Source: Candidatus Binataceae bacterium
Lineage (GTDB): Bacteria; Desulfobacterota; Binatia; Binatales; Binataceae
NCBI GenBank assembly: GCA_015478645.1
Contig: JADMIL010000015.1
Location: 1-55,149 of the forward strand
DNA length: 55,149 nucleotides
Direction of reading: 5' to 3'
Shown: positions 28,065-35,602 of the stretch, piece by piece
Numbering within the stretch: the first letter of the stretch is position 1
How the letters are laid out: every line of letters begins with the position of its first letter
Notes under the pieces: model-generated
What the model was told of the DNA's origin: nothing
Database searches by the model: none
The model's input: only the letters and a program-made list of their open reading frames with translations
Translations under genes and position numbers: made by a program

Positions 28065-28113
28065 CGGTGGGTCAAGCGCGTCCCAAGCCGAAGTTTAGGC
28101 TCGTCCATGCTCC

Positions 28114-28190
28114 TCACCACAAAAATTCGTAGGTTTTACTTGCTTCTGTTGCGCACAGGCAACATGATTTGTGGTGAAAGTGCACCACAA
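28114..28190. promoter_or_regulatory. Inverted-repeat cluster upstream of flp1
   Basis: TCACCACAAA (28114-28123) is perfectly complementary to TTTGTGGTGA (28168-28177), with a third CACCACAA at 28183-28190. Between them lies TGTTGC-gcacag-GCAACA (28147-28164). The same TGTTGC-GCA core recurs at 28818-28835 before the TadG-like gene. This looks like a regulator-binding region about 60-135 bases upstream of a sigma-54-like promoter. Confidence 0.5.
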
Positions 28191-28245
28191 CGCATTGCAA
28201 CAAAAGCTACGCTAGCGTATTTTCATCGATGACGGGCTAAATTGT

Positions 28246-28262
28246 CTGGTACAGTAACTGCT
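28246..28262 (+). promoter_or_regulatory. Sigma-54-like promoter of flp1
   Basis: cTGGTACagtaacTGCT has the GG (28248-28249) and GC (28260-28261) dinucleotides with the exact ten-base interval of -24/-12 promoters, and matches most of the TGGCAC-N5-TTGCW consensus. It would start transcription near 28273, leaving a leader of about 65 bases. Sigma-54 control is known for pilin genes; binding here is inferred. Confidence 0.5.
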
Positions 28263-28338
28263 GTAAAACACTCTTATCGCGGGAGGCGCGGTTCAACCGC
28301 GTACCTAAAATACACCCGTAGTCGGCGGAGGATTAAAG

Positions 28339-28530
28339 ATGGAGATCGTATCACGGATGTACGTGAAGGCGCGCGAAATGGGCAAGCGCCTGAGCAAGGG
28401 TCAGACGATGACGGAATACGCGCTCATCCTGGCGGCGGTCGCGATTGTTGTGTTCGCGACCTACGAGCTCATGGGCCAGGACATCGGCTCGATGGTGAAC
28501 AAGATCGACTCGACGCTGACTTCTTCTTAA
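28339..28530 (+). CDS. flp: Flp type IVb pilin, copy 1
   Basis: A 63-residue Flp-family pilin, the major subunit of Tad pili. A basic leader of about 20 residues ends at KG, followed by QTMTEYALILAAVAIVVFATYE: the prepilin peptidase site G/Q, Glu at position +5 of the mature form, and the hydrophobic assembly helix. A GGAGG ribosome site lies before the ATG. The mature protein would be about 43 residues. Its core is nearly identical to the second pilin at 29736. A hairpin follows the stop. Confidence 0.93.
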   Translation: MEIVSRMYVKAREMGKRLSKGQTMTEYALILAAVAIVVFATYELMGQDIGSMVNKIDSTLTSS

Positions 28531-28546
28531 TCCTTGTAACCAGCCA

Positions 28547-28568
28547 GGGCGGGGCTACGGCCCCGCCC
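28547..28568 (+). terminator. Hairpin after flp1
   Basis: GGGCGGGGC-tacg-GCCCCGCCC is a perfect 9-bp stem with a tetraloop, 16 bases after the flp1 stop. There is no T-run. It may partly terminate or protect the pilin mRNA, giving high pilin expression relative to downstream genes. Confidence 0.55.
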
Positions 28569-28904
28569 GGCCCGATCGCACCGCCAGCGCCAGCAACGAT
28601 TATTCTCCCAACACCCGTTAAATCGATCGCTGATCGCGAGTCAGCCCCGGTCGACGGTTAGTCCACTCGTTCCGCCGAATCGGCGCTCAGAGCGCACTTG
28701 TATCAGCCGAACTTCCGGCTTTGTCTAGCTTTCCTCATAGCTCGTCAAATGACTCACATGATCGGCCACGAGCCGTTTTATGATTATTTCTAGTCCTTAA
28801 TCACCAAAATTACCATTTGTTGCGCAGCCGCAACGCTACGTTCCTGTTGCGCGAACTATAAGTCGCCAAAGCCTACGATCACGATAATCAAGCATTCCCG
28901 ATCG
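28569..28904. other. Intergenic DNA between flp1 and the TadG-like gene
   Basis: No supported gene lies in the 516 bases between these genes. The right part holds TGTTGC-gcagcc-GCAACG (28818-28835), the same inverted repeat seen before flp1, and a further half-site TGTTGCGCG at 28845-28853. AT content rises around 28770-28870. Confidence 0.5.
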
Positions 28905-28920
28905 TGGCATCAGAGATGCT
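28905..28920 (+). promoter_or_regulatory. Sigma-54-like promoter of the TadG-like gene
   Basis: TGGCAtcagagaTGCT carries GG at 28906-28907 and GC at 28918-28919 with ten bases between, as in -24/-12 promoters, and a good TGGCA box. Predicted start is near 28931, 116 bases before the gene. The call is by pattern only. Confidence 0.45.
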
Positions 28921-29046
28921 TTACTCTGTCGGCTTGGTCGAACGGAGTTTGTGCCCCTTCGACTCCTCCCGGCGCGCGAGGCGTCGCATCGGTGCAAGCC
29001 CGGCCTATCGCGAATTTTTTCCGAGCCTTGAGGAGGTCTTAATCAG

Positions 29047-29514
29047 ATGAGTTATCCAGTTCGCTTTGGCCGGGGACAGACCGCGGTGATCCTGACGTTA
29101 GCTCTGCCGAGCCTGATTGCGATGATCGCCTTCGGTACCGATATCGGTGTGCTCTACTTCAACTGGCTGCAATTGCAGAAGAGTGCCGATGCGGCCGTGT
29201 TGGCCGGAGCGGTATATCTTCCGGCGAACCCCGCGGTGGCGATCAACGCCGCGGATTTTTTCGCCCGTCAGAGCGGTCTCAAAGCATCCGAAATTACCTC
29301 GACCGGGGTCGGTGCCGACGACCGCACCTTGACGATCTCGATATCGCGCAAAGTCAGGCTGCTGACCAGCGTGCTGGGATTCGGCGCACCGCAAGTGGCC
29401 GTGAACGCGACGGCGGTAGTTGTCGGCGCACATTGGCCAGGTGGTGCCGACACAAGATTCATCGAAGCATCCGTAGATGTGCAAATGCATCAGATAACTG
29501 CCTTCATTGCCTGA
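29047..29514 (+). CDS. Short TadG-like pilus assembly protein
   Basis: A 155-residue protein with the N-terminal TadG/TadE-like layout: a short basic leader, GRGQTAVILTLALPSLIAMIAFGTDIGVLYFNW as membrane segment, then LQLQKSADAAVLAGAVYLPANP with the conserved D/A-rich helix. Full TadG proteins usually run 400-600 residues with a vWA-like region; here the frame stops after ATAVVVGAHW and a non-descript tail. It may be a genuine minor pseudopilin-like form or a truncation. AGGAGG lies nine bases before the ATG. Confidence 0.75.
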   Translation: MSYPVRFGRGQTAVILTLALPSLIAMIAFGTDIGVLYFNWLQLQKSADAAVLAGAVYLPANPAVAINAADFFARQSGLKASEITSTGVGADDRTLTISISRKVRLLTSVLGFGAPQVAVNATAVVVGAHWPGGADTRFIEASVDVQMHQITAFIA

Positions 29515-29586
29515 CATTAGGCAAGGTAGACCTAATATTACATGTTAAAGAATAATAAAATAGCTAAAAACTATAATTGCCAATTG

Positions 29587-29616
29587 TTGACACAGAAATA
29601 GAACCGAGAATAGGAT
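29587..29616 (+). promoter_or_regulatory. Sigma-70-like promoter of flp2
   Basis: TTGACA (29587-29592) and TAGGAT (29611-29616) are separated by 18 bases inside a strongly AT-rich block (about 29520-29620), unlike the GC-rich surroundings. It would give a leader of about 110 bases before flp2. Confidence 0.5.
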
Positions 29617-29735
29617 CGCTTGCAACCCCAAGGACGCTGTCTTGAATGCTAATGAAGTGCCGCGTCGATTGTAAATTGCTAGTTGGCAGCGAAACATTGG
29701 AAGGACAGGCGATACCGTTAATTGGAGTCAATGCC

Positions 29736-29966
29736 ATGAATGAGCGGGACTCGGTGGTTGGCAACCGCGTGATCAGAAACCTTGTAGGGTCATTCTTAAC
29801 GCTGCGCGAGCGCTTCCGTGCGAAGGCCCGGGGTCAAACGATGACCGAGTACGCGCTCATCCTGGCGGCCGTGGCAATTTTGGTGTTTGCGACCTACGAG
29901 ACCATGGGCAATGCCATCAATTCGATGGTCGAATGGCAGACCATCGACGTTTGGTTGGGATCCTAG
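29736..29966 (+). CDS. flp: Flp type IVb pilin, copy 2
   Basis: A 76-residue second pilin. The leader is longer than in copy 1 (about 33 residues, ending KARG), and the mature part QTMTEYALILAAVAILVFATYE differs from copy 1 by one residue over the first 22. The C-terminus diverges (NAINSMVEWQTIDVWLGS), suggesting different surface or partner contacts. The ATG at 29736 follows GGAG with nine-base spacing; earlier ATGs in frame lack pilin-like sequence. Two Flp genes in one locus are common, one usually being dominant. Confidence 0.9.
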   Translation: MNERDSVVGNRVIRNLVGSFLTLRERFRAKARGQTMTEYALILAAVAILVFATYETMGNAINSMVEWQTIDVWLGS

Positions 29967-30338
29967 GTCGATCAAAAGATCGAGGATTGCGGAGCCTTCG
30001 ATGCGACCAATGGATGCGCACGCGAATTCTAAAGCGGACGGGGGTAGGCGGGGTCTCATCAGGATGAGCATACGCCGCCGGCTTGAAGGGATTTCAGACT
30101 GCGATTGGGCACCGTGATGAGCAGGGTGATTTTGGTTAGGCCGAGCGGTTAGGCGAGCGTTTGGATGATTTCATTTAATGCACGGTGATATACTTGCTTA
30201 CAGTTATCTATGGGGCGTAAATTGGAGCGTCGACTGAAATGCGCTCAATAGAGTTGTGGTACGTGGGGAAGATTTGTCGAACTTTCAGATCAGGGCGGCC
30301 GATTGGTCACAATGGGCGAGCGATCATCGAGGGGTAAT
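29967..30338. other. 372-base gap between flp2 and the TadE-like gene
   Basis: A short inverted repeat TCGATC-aaaa-GATCGA follows the flp2 stop directly. A 38-codon frame at 30001-30117 has GGAG before its ATG but no recognisable content. AT-rich stretches near 30170-30230 may contain the promoter of the downstream tad operon; I cannot define one. Confidence 0.4.
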
Positions 30339-30917
30339 ATGGAACGCGACCTCATGATCTCGAAGCTCTCGAACCTGCTCACAGGGCTAACGAAGCCTCG
30401 CGCCGGCGTTGGCAAGCAATTCTTACGCCCGGTCCGCGGGCAGGCCGCAGTGGAGTTCGCGCTGGTTCTGACGGTTGCGATGATTGTTTTGTTCGTCGCC
30501 GTGCAGCTCGCGATTATCGGCGAAGCGGCGCTGTCGCTGGGCCAGATGAATTACCAGGGCGCTCGCTGGGCAGCCGTTAATGTCTGTGCCACCGACTCAG
30601 AGGTGGCAACTTACATGACGGTGGTCGGATCGCCCACGATTACCACGCCCTCCTCGTGCGGCAGCGCCCTGGCCATCTCAATCACCGAAACGAACTCCAA
30701 CAACGCAACTTCGACCAATTCAGCAACCTCGACTAGCTGCACGGCCGCGCCGACGCCGGCGTCCAGTTGCACGCCAACGCTGCGCAATTTCGGCACCTCG
30801 GTGACGGTCAATATCACTTATACGATACCGTCGAGCCAGCTGGTGTTGGGCACTTCATTTCTTGGCATTAGTTTTCCAACCAAGTTGACCAGTTCAGAGA
30901 CCGCTATGGCGGAGTAG
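30339..30917 (+). CDS. TadE-like pseudopilin
   Basis: A 192-residue protein with a long basic leader and the TadE-type class III signal and helix: RGQAAVEFALVLTVAMIVLFVAVQLAII, with Glu at +5 after the Gly. The remainder is Thr/Ser-rich (for example NSNNATSTNSATSTS) with four Cys that may pair, and a beta-like C-terminus. TadE proteins are minor pseudopilins needed for Flp assembly. A GAGGGG site precedes the ATG at 30339; an upstream in-frame start at 30303 has none. Confidence 0.8.
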   Translation: MERDLMISKLSNLLTGLTKPRAGVGKQFLRPVRGQAAVEFALVLTVAMIVLFVAVQLAIIGEAALSLGQMNYQGARWAAVNVCATDSEVATYMTVVGSPTITTPSSCGSALAISITETNSNNATSTNSATSTSCTAAPTPASSCTPTLRNFGTSVTVNITYTIPSSQLVLGTSFLGISFPTKLTSSETAMAE

Positions 30918-30983
30918 GCGCGCTCTGGTTTTTTCAGATATTGACCCGGCGGGCTGGGTGCGTTCGGGTGGGGGAGGGGATAG

Positions 30984-32177
30984 ATGAAACGACCAATCAT
31001 TTTCGTCTTGCTGGCGGGGCTTGCGGCGCTGGTCGCCGCAATGGTGGTCTACACCCAGCTCAAAAAGCGCGAAACCGAGGTGCAGGAGGCGATGGTCCAG
31101 TCGGTCGATATCGTGGTCGCCGCGCATGACCTCGGTATCGGCGCCAAGCTCGATCCATCCAGCGTCAAGACCGTGCGCTGGTCTCGCGATTCAATTCCGC
31201 CCGGGTCGTTCACCGACACCGCCGCGCTAATGAATCAATTTACCAAGAGCAGTTTTATCGAAAACGAACCGATCGTGCAGAGTCGCCTGTTCGGCGGTGA
31301 TAAAAACGCCGGCGTGCTGCCGCTCTTGATTCCGCAAGGCATGCGCGCCCTCTCAGTGCCGGTGGATGAGGTCAGCGATATCTCGGGCTTCGTGCTGCCG
31401 CATACCCATGTTGACGTCCTCGTCTCGGTGACCTCCGGCGACAAACCGCTGGCCAAGATTGTTTTGCAGAACGTCGAAGTGCTGGCGACCGCGCAGGATA
31501 TCGAACAGGTCAACGACAAGCCCGAACCGGTGCGAGTCGTGACGATGCTGGTGACGCCCGATCAGGCCGAGCGCCTTACCCTCGCCAGCCATGAAGGGGC
31601 GCTGCGGCTCGCGATGCGCAATTATGAAGACAAGAACCTGGTCGTCACCGGCGGAATCGACATGGCGCAATTGCTGGGGGCGCAGCCCGCGGCGATAATT
31701 CCGGTAATGGCGCCGCAACGGGTTTACGCGCCGCGCAAACCCAAGCCGGTCGACGTTGAGGTGCTCCGCGACGGCAAAACCAGCGAGCATGTTGCCTTTG
31801 TCAAAGCGCCTTCCGGCGGCAATGCGGCGCCACCGGCGGATCCCGGCGCTAACCTGATTGGGTCCGACGGCGGTTCCGCGGCGGCGGCCAGTCCCGAAAG
31901 TTTTATCGATGCTACGGCGGTGTTTCCTGCGGCGACTCCGGCCGGTCGGTCGGCGGAAACGGACCGCCCAAGCGCGCCCGGGACGAATGCTGTCCGGCGC
32001 GCCCGGCTGGCCGGATCGACGGTCCCGACGGCGGCCGCGCCCGCGCCGCTGACGCCTGGTTCGCTCACCCCGGATCCGCTGGCTACGGCCGGATTGGGCC
32101 GCGGCGTCGCACCGGTTGCGACCATGGTGGCTCCCGGATACACGGGGCCCCGTTCCAGAACGATCGATGTACCGTGA
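30984..32177 (+). CDS. cpaB: Flp pilus assembly protein CpaB (RcpC)
   Basis: A 397-residue inner-membrane-anchored periplasmic protein. The N-terminal helix (residues 4-24) is followed by a SAF-type domain (VDIVVAAHDLGIGAKLDPSSVKTVRW) and the CpaB core (GMRALSVPVDEVSDISGFVLPHTHVDVLVSV, TPDQAERLTLASHEGALRLAMRN), together about 40-235. Some 160 Pro/Ala-rich residues follow, beyond the family core. CpaB acts with the CpaC secretin at the outer membrane. GGGGAGGGG precedes the ATG. cpaC follows after 31 bases. Confidence 0.92.
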   Translation: MKRPIIFVLLAGLAALVAAMVVYTQLKKRETEVQEAMVQSVDIVVAAHDLGIGAKLDPSSVKTVRWSRDSIPPGSFTDTAALMNQFTKSSFIENEPIVQSRLFGGDKNAGVLPLLIPQGMRALSVPVDEVSDISGFVLPHTHVDVLVSVTSGDKPLAKIVLQNVEVLATAQDIEQVNDKPEPVRVVTMLVTPDQAERLTLASHEGALRLAMRNYEDKNLVVTGGIDMAQLLGAQPAAIIPVMAPQRVYAPRKPKPVDVEVLRDGKTSEHVAFVKAPSGGNAAPPADPGANLIGSDGGSAAAASPESFIDATAVFPAATPAGRSAETDRPSAPGTNAVRRARLAGSTVPTAAAPAPLTPGSLTPDPLATAGLGRGVAPVATMVAPGYTGPRSRTIDVP

Positions 32178-32208
32178 GGCTGGCGGAAAGAAGGTTGAGG
32201 TAAAATCA

Positions 32209-34344
32209 ATGAAGGCAGAAAGCGGCAAGCGACTGGTTCGTTCGTTGCTCGGGGGGGTCGGCCTTTTAATTTTCGCGGCGGGATTCGGCAACGCCTCGGA
32301 AGCCAAGCCACCGGCGCGCGAGGTTTCGGTCACGCTCAACGCCGGCGAGAGCTTCGTCATCAAGGATGTCAGTAAAGATGCGACGCCCGCCGTGCATGTG
32401 GTCAGCAATCCCAACGCTATGATCGTTAATAGCGATCCTTCGGGCGGCCTGATCCTGCTCGGCACCGAGGCGGGAAGCTGGAGGATCTCGGTCAAGTCGG
32501 CCGACGGCGCGCCGGTCGTCTACAAAATTCAAGTCAACTCGATCAAAGGCTCGAGCGCCGATCCGTTCGCGCCGGGCAAGATGCCGCCGCCGCTCGGCCG
32601 CCCCAGCTTTGGCAGCTCGGCGGATCGGTCGACTGCGGTCGCCGCGCTTGATTCGGGCAGCGGTCCGGTGAGCGCCGGGCCCGTCGGCGTGAAGCCGGCG
32701 ATGGCCGCCCCAAGTGCCGATGACGCCGCGGATGCCGCCTTGGCTCCGGGTGGCGGCGTTGCCGCGATGACCGCGGCGGCGCTTGGCGCAACGGCTCCCG
32801 CCGCGAGTCCGGCGAGCCCCGCGCCGGCGCTCATCGCCAGCACTGCGGGAAGTGGAATCGGCGCAACCGGGCCGCGGCCGGTGACCAGCGCATCTGCCGC
32901 GCCGGCCGCCGCTCCGATGGCTGCTGCGGCGCCAGCTTCGATGGCTGGTGCGGCGCCAGCCCCGATGGCTGGAGCGGCGCCAGCCCCCGCTCCGGTTATG
33001 ATGGCGGCGAATGGCGCGCGCCTGCCGCCGGCACCCGCCTCTTCGACTTACACCAGAGACAGCATGTACAGCGGCTCTCTGATGCCGAGCCAGTCGATCA
33101 TCACGAACCCGGATCAGGTTCCGCCCCAGAACTACAAATCCGACCCCATGGCGCCCACGCGGGCCGAGTCGATAAACGGCGGGACGCATTATCTGCCCAA
33201 CGACATGGTTGACCTGTCGGCCGGGAGTTCGCGAGTTTTTGATTTCGCGCGGCGCATCAGGCGAATCTCGATCGCCGACACCGGAGTGGCGGACGTTCAG
33301 GTGATCAATCCCTACCAGATCAACCTGATTGGCCATAAAGAAGGGTTCACCACGCTGGCGGTATGGGATAATCGCGGCCAGTACGACGAGCGCCAGATCC
33401 GCGTCGATCCGTTTGGGCCGCAACAGGTGATGCTGAACGTGATCGTGGCGGAACTCGATCGTAACCGGATTGAAGGCGAGGGGATCAACTGGAGCTTTGC
33501 CCTGCCCAAGTACAACGTGTCACTGGTTGGTCTCGGCGGCCAGGTCGCAACGCAGTACAACGGCAGTTCGAACCTGACCGCGACGCAAGTGTTCGGCGCC
33601 GGCTCGCCGAGCGCGATCACCACTACCTCAACCGCGACCGGTACCCTGCCGTCGCCCGGCACGCTGATTCCGCTGCTGCTGTCGACCAACGTGAACTATG
33701 GTCTGGCGGCGGGTAATTCCAACGTTCAGACCCAGACTTTTTTTGAAGCCCTCGAGGAGCACAACCTGGCCAAGATTCTGGCCGAGCCGCATCTGCTGGC
33801 GAACTCGGGGGAGAAGGCCGAATTTCTTTCCGGCGGTGAGATTCCGATCGTTATCTCGCAGGCCCTCAACACCTCAATCGAGTTCAAGCAATTCGGCACC
33901 TCGGTGATTTTCGTCCCGACGGTGATCGGCAATGACCTTATCGGCCTGCGCGTGAAGCCTGAAGTTTCGCAGCCCGACTTTTCTCACGGAGTCAATCTGT
34001 TCGGTTTCACCGTGCCGGCCTTCGTTACCCGCCGGGCCGAAACCTACGTCCGCCTGAGGAACAACCAGACGCTGATCATCGCGGGCCTGTTGCTGCATAC
34101 CAAGACCTCGAATGTGCAGAAAACCCCGTACCTTGGCGACATCCCCTATATTGGCATGCTATTCAAGAGTACTTCATATCAGGAGAATCAGACTGACCTG
34201 GTGATGAGCGTGACGCCGCAGATTGTTTCGCCGCTGCCGGACAACGGGCAAGTAGCCTTGCCGACGGATCGGAGTCCGATGACCGCCTCGGAGATTCGGA
34301 CTCGTGAAATTAGTCCGGCGGATGCCAGCCGGCCCCGCTTCTAG
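32209..34344 (+). CDS. cpaC: Tad outer-membrane secretin CpaC (RcpA)
   Basis: A 711-residue secretin forming the pilus exit pore. It has a signal peptide (about 8-28), an N-terminal domain (about 30-110) and a Pro/Ala/Gly-rich linker (about 115-290) with an 8-residue tandem repeat. Then comes the pilus-secretin N-domain RRIRRISIADTGVADVQVINPYQINLIGHKEG, and the secretin core (about 500-690) including LAEPHLLANSGEKAEFLSGGEIPI, RNNQTLIIAGLL and VQKTPYLGDIPYIGMLFKS. The ATG at 32209 has GAGG upstream; the earlier in-frame start overlaps cpaB and is not needed. The linker is unusually long. Confidence 0.93.
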   Translation: MKAESGKRLVRSLLGGVGLLIFAAGFGNASEAKPPAREVSVTLNAGESFVIKDVSKDATPAVHVVSNPNAMIVNSDPSGGLILLGTEAGSWRISVKSADGAPVVYKIQVNSIKGSSADPFAPGKMPPPLGRPSFGSSADRSTAVAALDSGSGPVSAGPVGVKPAMAAPSADDAADAALAPGGGVAAMTAAALGATAPAASPASPAPALIASTAGSGIGATGPRPVTSASAAPAAAPMAAAAPASMAGAAPAPMAGAAPAPAPVMMAANGARLPPAPASSTYTRDSMYSGSLMPSQSIITNPDQVPPQNYKSDPMAPTRAESINGGTHYLPNDMVDLSAGSSRVFDFARRIRRISIADTGVADVQVINPYQINLIGHKEGFTTLAVWDNRGQYDERQIRVDPFGPQQVMLNVIVAELDRNRIEGEGINWSFALPKYNVSLVGLGGQVATQYNGSSNLTATQVFGAGSPSAITTTSTATGTLPSPGTLIPLLLSTNVNYGLAAGNSNVQTQTFFEALEEHNLAKILAEPHLLANSGEKAEFLSGGEIPIVISQALNTSIEFKQFGTSVIFVPTVIGNDLIGLRVKPEVSQPDFSHGVNLFGFTVPAFVTRRAETYVRLRNNQTLIIAGLLLHTKTSNVQKTPYLGDIPYIGMLFKSTSYQENQTDLVMSVTPQIVSPLPDNGQVALPTDRSPMTASEIRTREISPADASRPRF
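32915..32986. repeat. Three 24-bp in-frame tandem repeats in cpaC
   Basis: Three consecutive units of cgatggctgNtgcggcgcca-type sequence differ at one to three positions each. They encode the octapeptide repeat MAxAAPAx in the periplasmic linker, so length change by slippage would stay in frame. Confidence 0.75.
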
Positions 34345-34370
34345 GAGGGAGAACAGGCAGGAGCAATCGG

Positions 34371-35591
34371 GTGCCAGTGCTTGGATCAAAAGTTGAGGCG
34401 CGGCGCGGCGCGATCAGAGTTCTGCTGGTCGGCGAGGCCGAAGACCGGCGTGCCGAGGTCAAGGCCGCGCTCACCGCGCTTGGCGATCCACCCCTCGAGA
34501 TCATCGAGGCGGCGCCGGGGGGCGCCTTCAACGGTGGTCCGCCGCCGGACGTTACGATGGTGCTGTTTAACGGCGGCAACGAGGAGGCCTCGCTAAACTA
34601 CCTGCAGGCCCAAGCCGAAATCGAACAGCGGCCGATGCTCTTTGCGCTGGCCCACGAACGCTCGCCGGTGCTGATGCGCCGGATCCTGCGCGCGGGTGCC
34701 GACGAACTTCTGTTCCTGCCGCTCGACGCGGGCGACGCCACCCGTGCGCTGCTCAAGATTAGCGAGACCCGGCGCCGGGCCGAGCGCCAGAGCGGCGGCG
34801 TCATCGTCTCGATGGTCAGCACGGTGGGCGGCGTCGGCGTTACCAGTCTGGCGGGCAATCTGGCCCTGGCGCTGCGTTACACGCTCAACAAGCGCGTGGC
34901 CGCGGTCGATCTGGATTTGCAGACCGGGGCGCTCGCGGTGTTTTTGAATCTGGAGCCCGAGCGCACCGTGATGCAGTTGTGCGAGGGCGACCGCAAGCTC
35001 GATTCGATCCAGCTCGAATCGGCCCTGACCAAGCATCCGTCGGGAATTTACGTGCTCGCCGCGCCCAAGCGGATCGAGGACAGCGAGCTGGTTTCGGACA
35101 AGGTGATCGGGTCGGTACTCGAATTGCTGCGCCAGCTATTTGATTTCGTGGTGGTCGATTGCGGCGGCTATATTGACGAGAACGCGGTCGCCGCGTGGGA
35201 GCGCTCCGATCATCTGTTCTATCTGCTCGACCAGTCGATCGCCGCGGCGCGCTGCGCCTGGCGGTTCGTCGATCTGTTCGGACGGCTGGGACTGTCGGGG
35301 GTCGAACCGAACTTTATCCTGAGCCGGTATATGCCCCATCATCCGATCACCGAGGAACAGATCACGCATACCCTGGGCCGGCCGATCTATACGAAGATTC
35401 CACGCGACGAAAAAGTCCTCGAGCGGAGCCAGCTGCGCGCGCAGGACTTATGGCAGGTCGGCCAGGGTTCCGCCCTGGCCCGCTCGATTGAGGACCTGGC
35501 CCGGCGGCTGGCAATTGGCGGGGAGGTGGCGGCGGAAACCAGCGGGGGACTCGTAGCAAGACTATTATCTGCACTAGGCGGACGCGCCTGA
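34371..35591 (+). CDS. cpaE: Tad localisation ATPase-like protein CpaE (TadZ)
   Basis: A 406-residue protein: residues 1-130 form a receiver-like domain (IRVLLVGEAEDRRAEVKAAL, followed by MRRILRAGADELLFLPLD), and 140-400 a MinD/ParA-like P-loop domain. The deviant Walker A reads STVGGVGVTSLAGNLA, so the usual Lys after the glycines is Val; VVVDCGGYIDENAVA gives the Walker B strand. TadZ proteins mark the pole for pilus assembly and several have atypical P-loops. GTG start with AGGAG seven bases ahead. It lies 26 bases after cpaC. Confidence 0.9.
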   Translation: MPVLGSKVEARRGAIRVLLVGEAEDRRAEVKAALTALGDPPLEIIEAAPGGAFNGGPPPDVTMVLFNGGNEEASLNYLQAQAEIEQRPMLFALAHERSPVLMRRILRAGADELLFLPLDAGDATRALLKISETRRRAERQSGGVIVSMVSTVGGVGVTSLAGNLALALRYTLNKRVAAVDLDLQTGALAVFLNLEPERTVMQLCEGDRKLDSIQLESALTKHPSGIYVLAAPKRIEDSELVSDKVIGSVLELLRQLFDFVVVDCGGYIDENAVAAWERSDHLFYLLDQSIAAARCAWRFVDLFGRLGLSGVEPNFILSRYMPHHPITEEQITHTLGRPIYTKIPRDEKVLERSQLRAQDLWQVGQGSALARSIEDLARRLAIGGEVAAETSGGLVARLLSALGGRA

Positions 35592-35602
35592 AGGTGTAAG
35601 CG

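Noticed and set aside
29520-29640. Horizontally acquired fragment or origin in the AT-rich block
   Set aside because: The block is about 100 bases, contains a promoter-like pair and lies between functionally linked pilus genes; no DnaA boxes or mobile-element ends are seen.
30001-30117. 38-codon frame with GGAG before the ATG, between flp2 and the TadE-like gene
   Set aside because: Short, Arg-rich, without recognisable content; the ribosome site alone is not enough.
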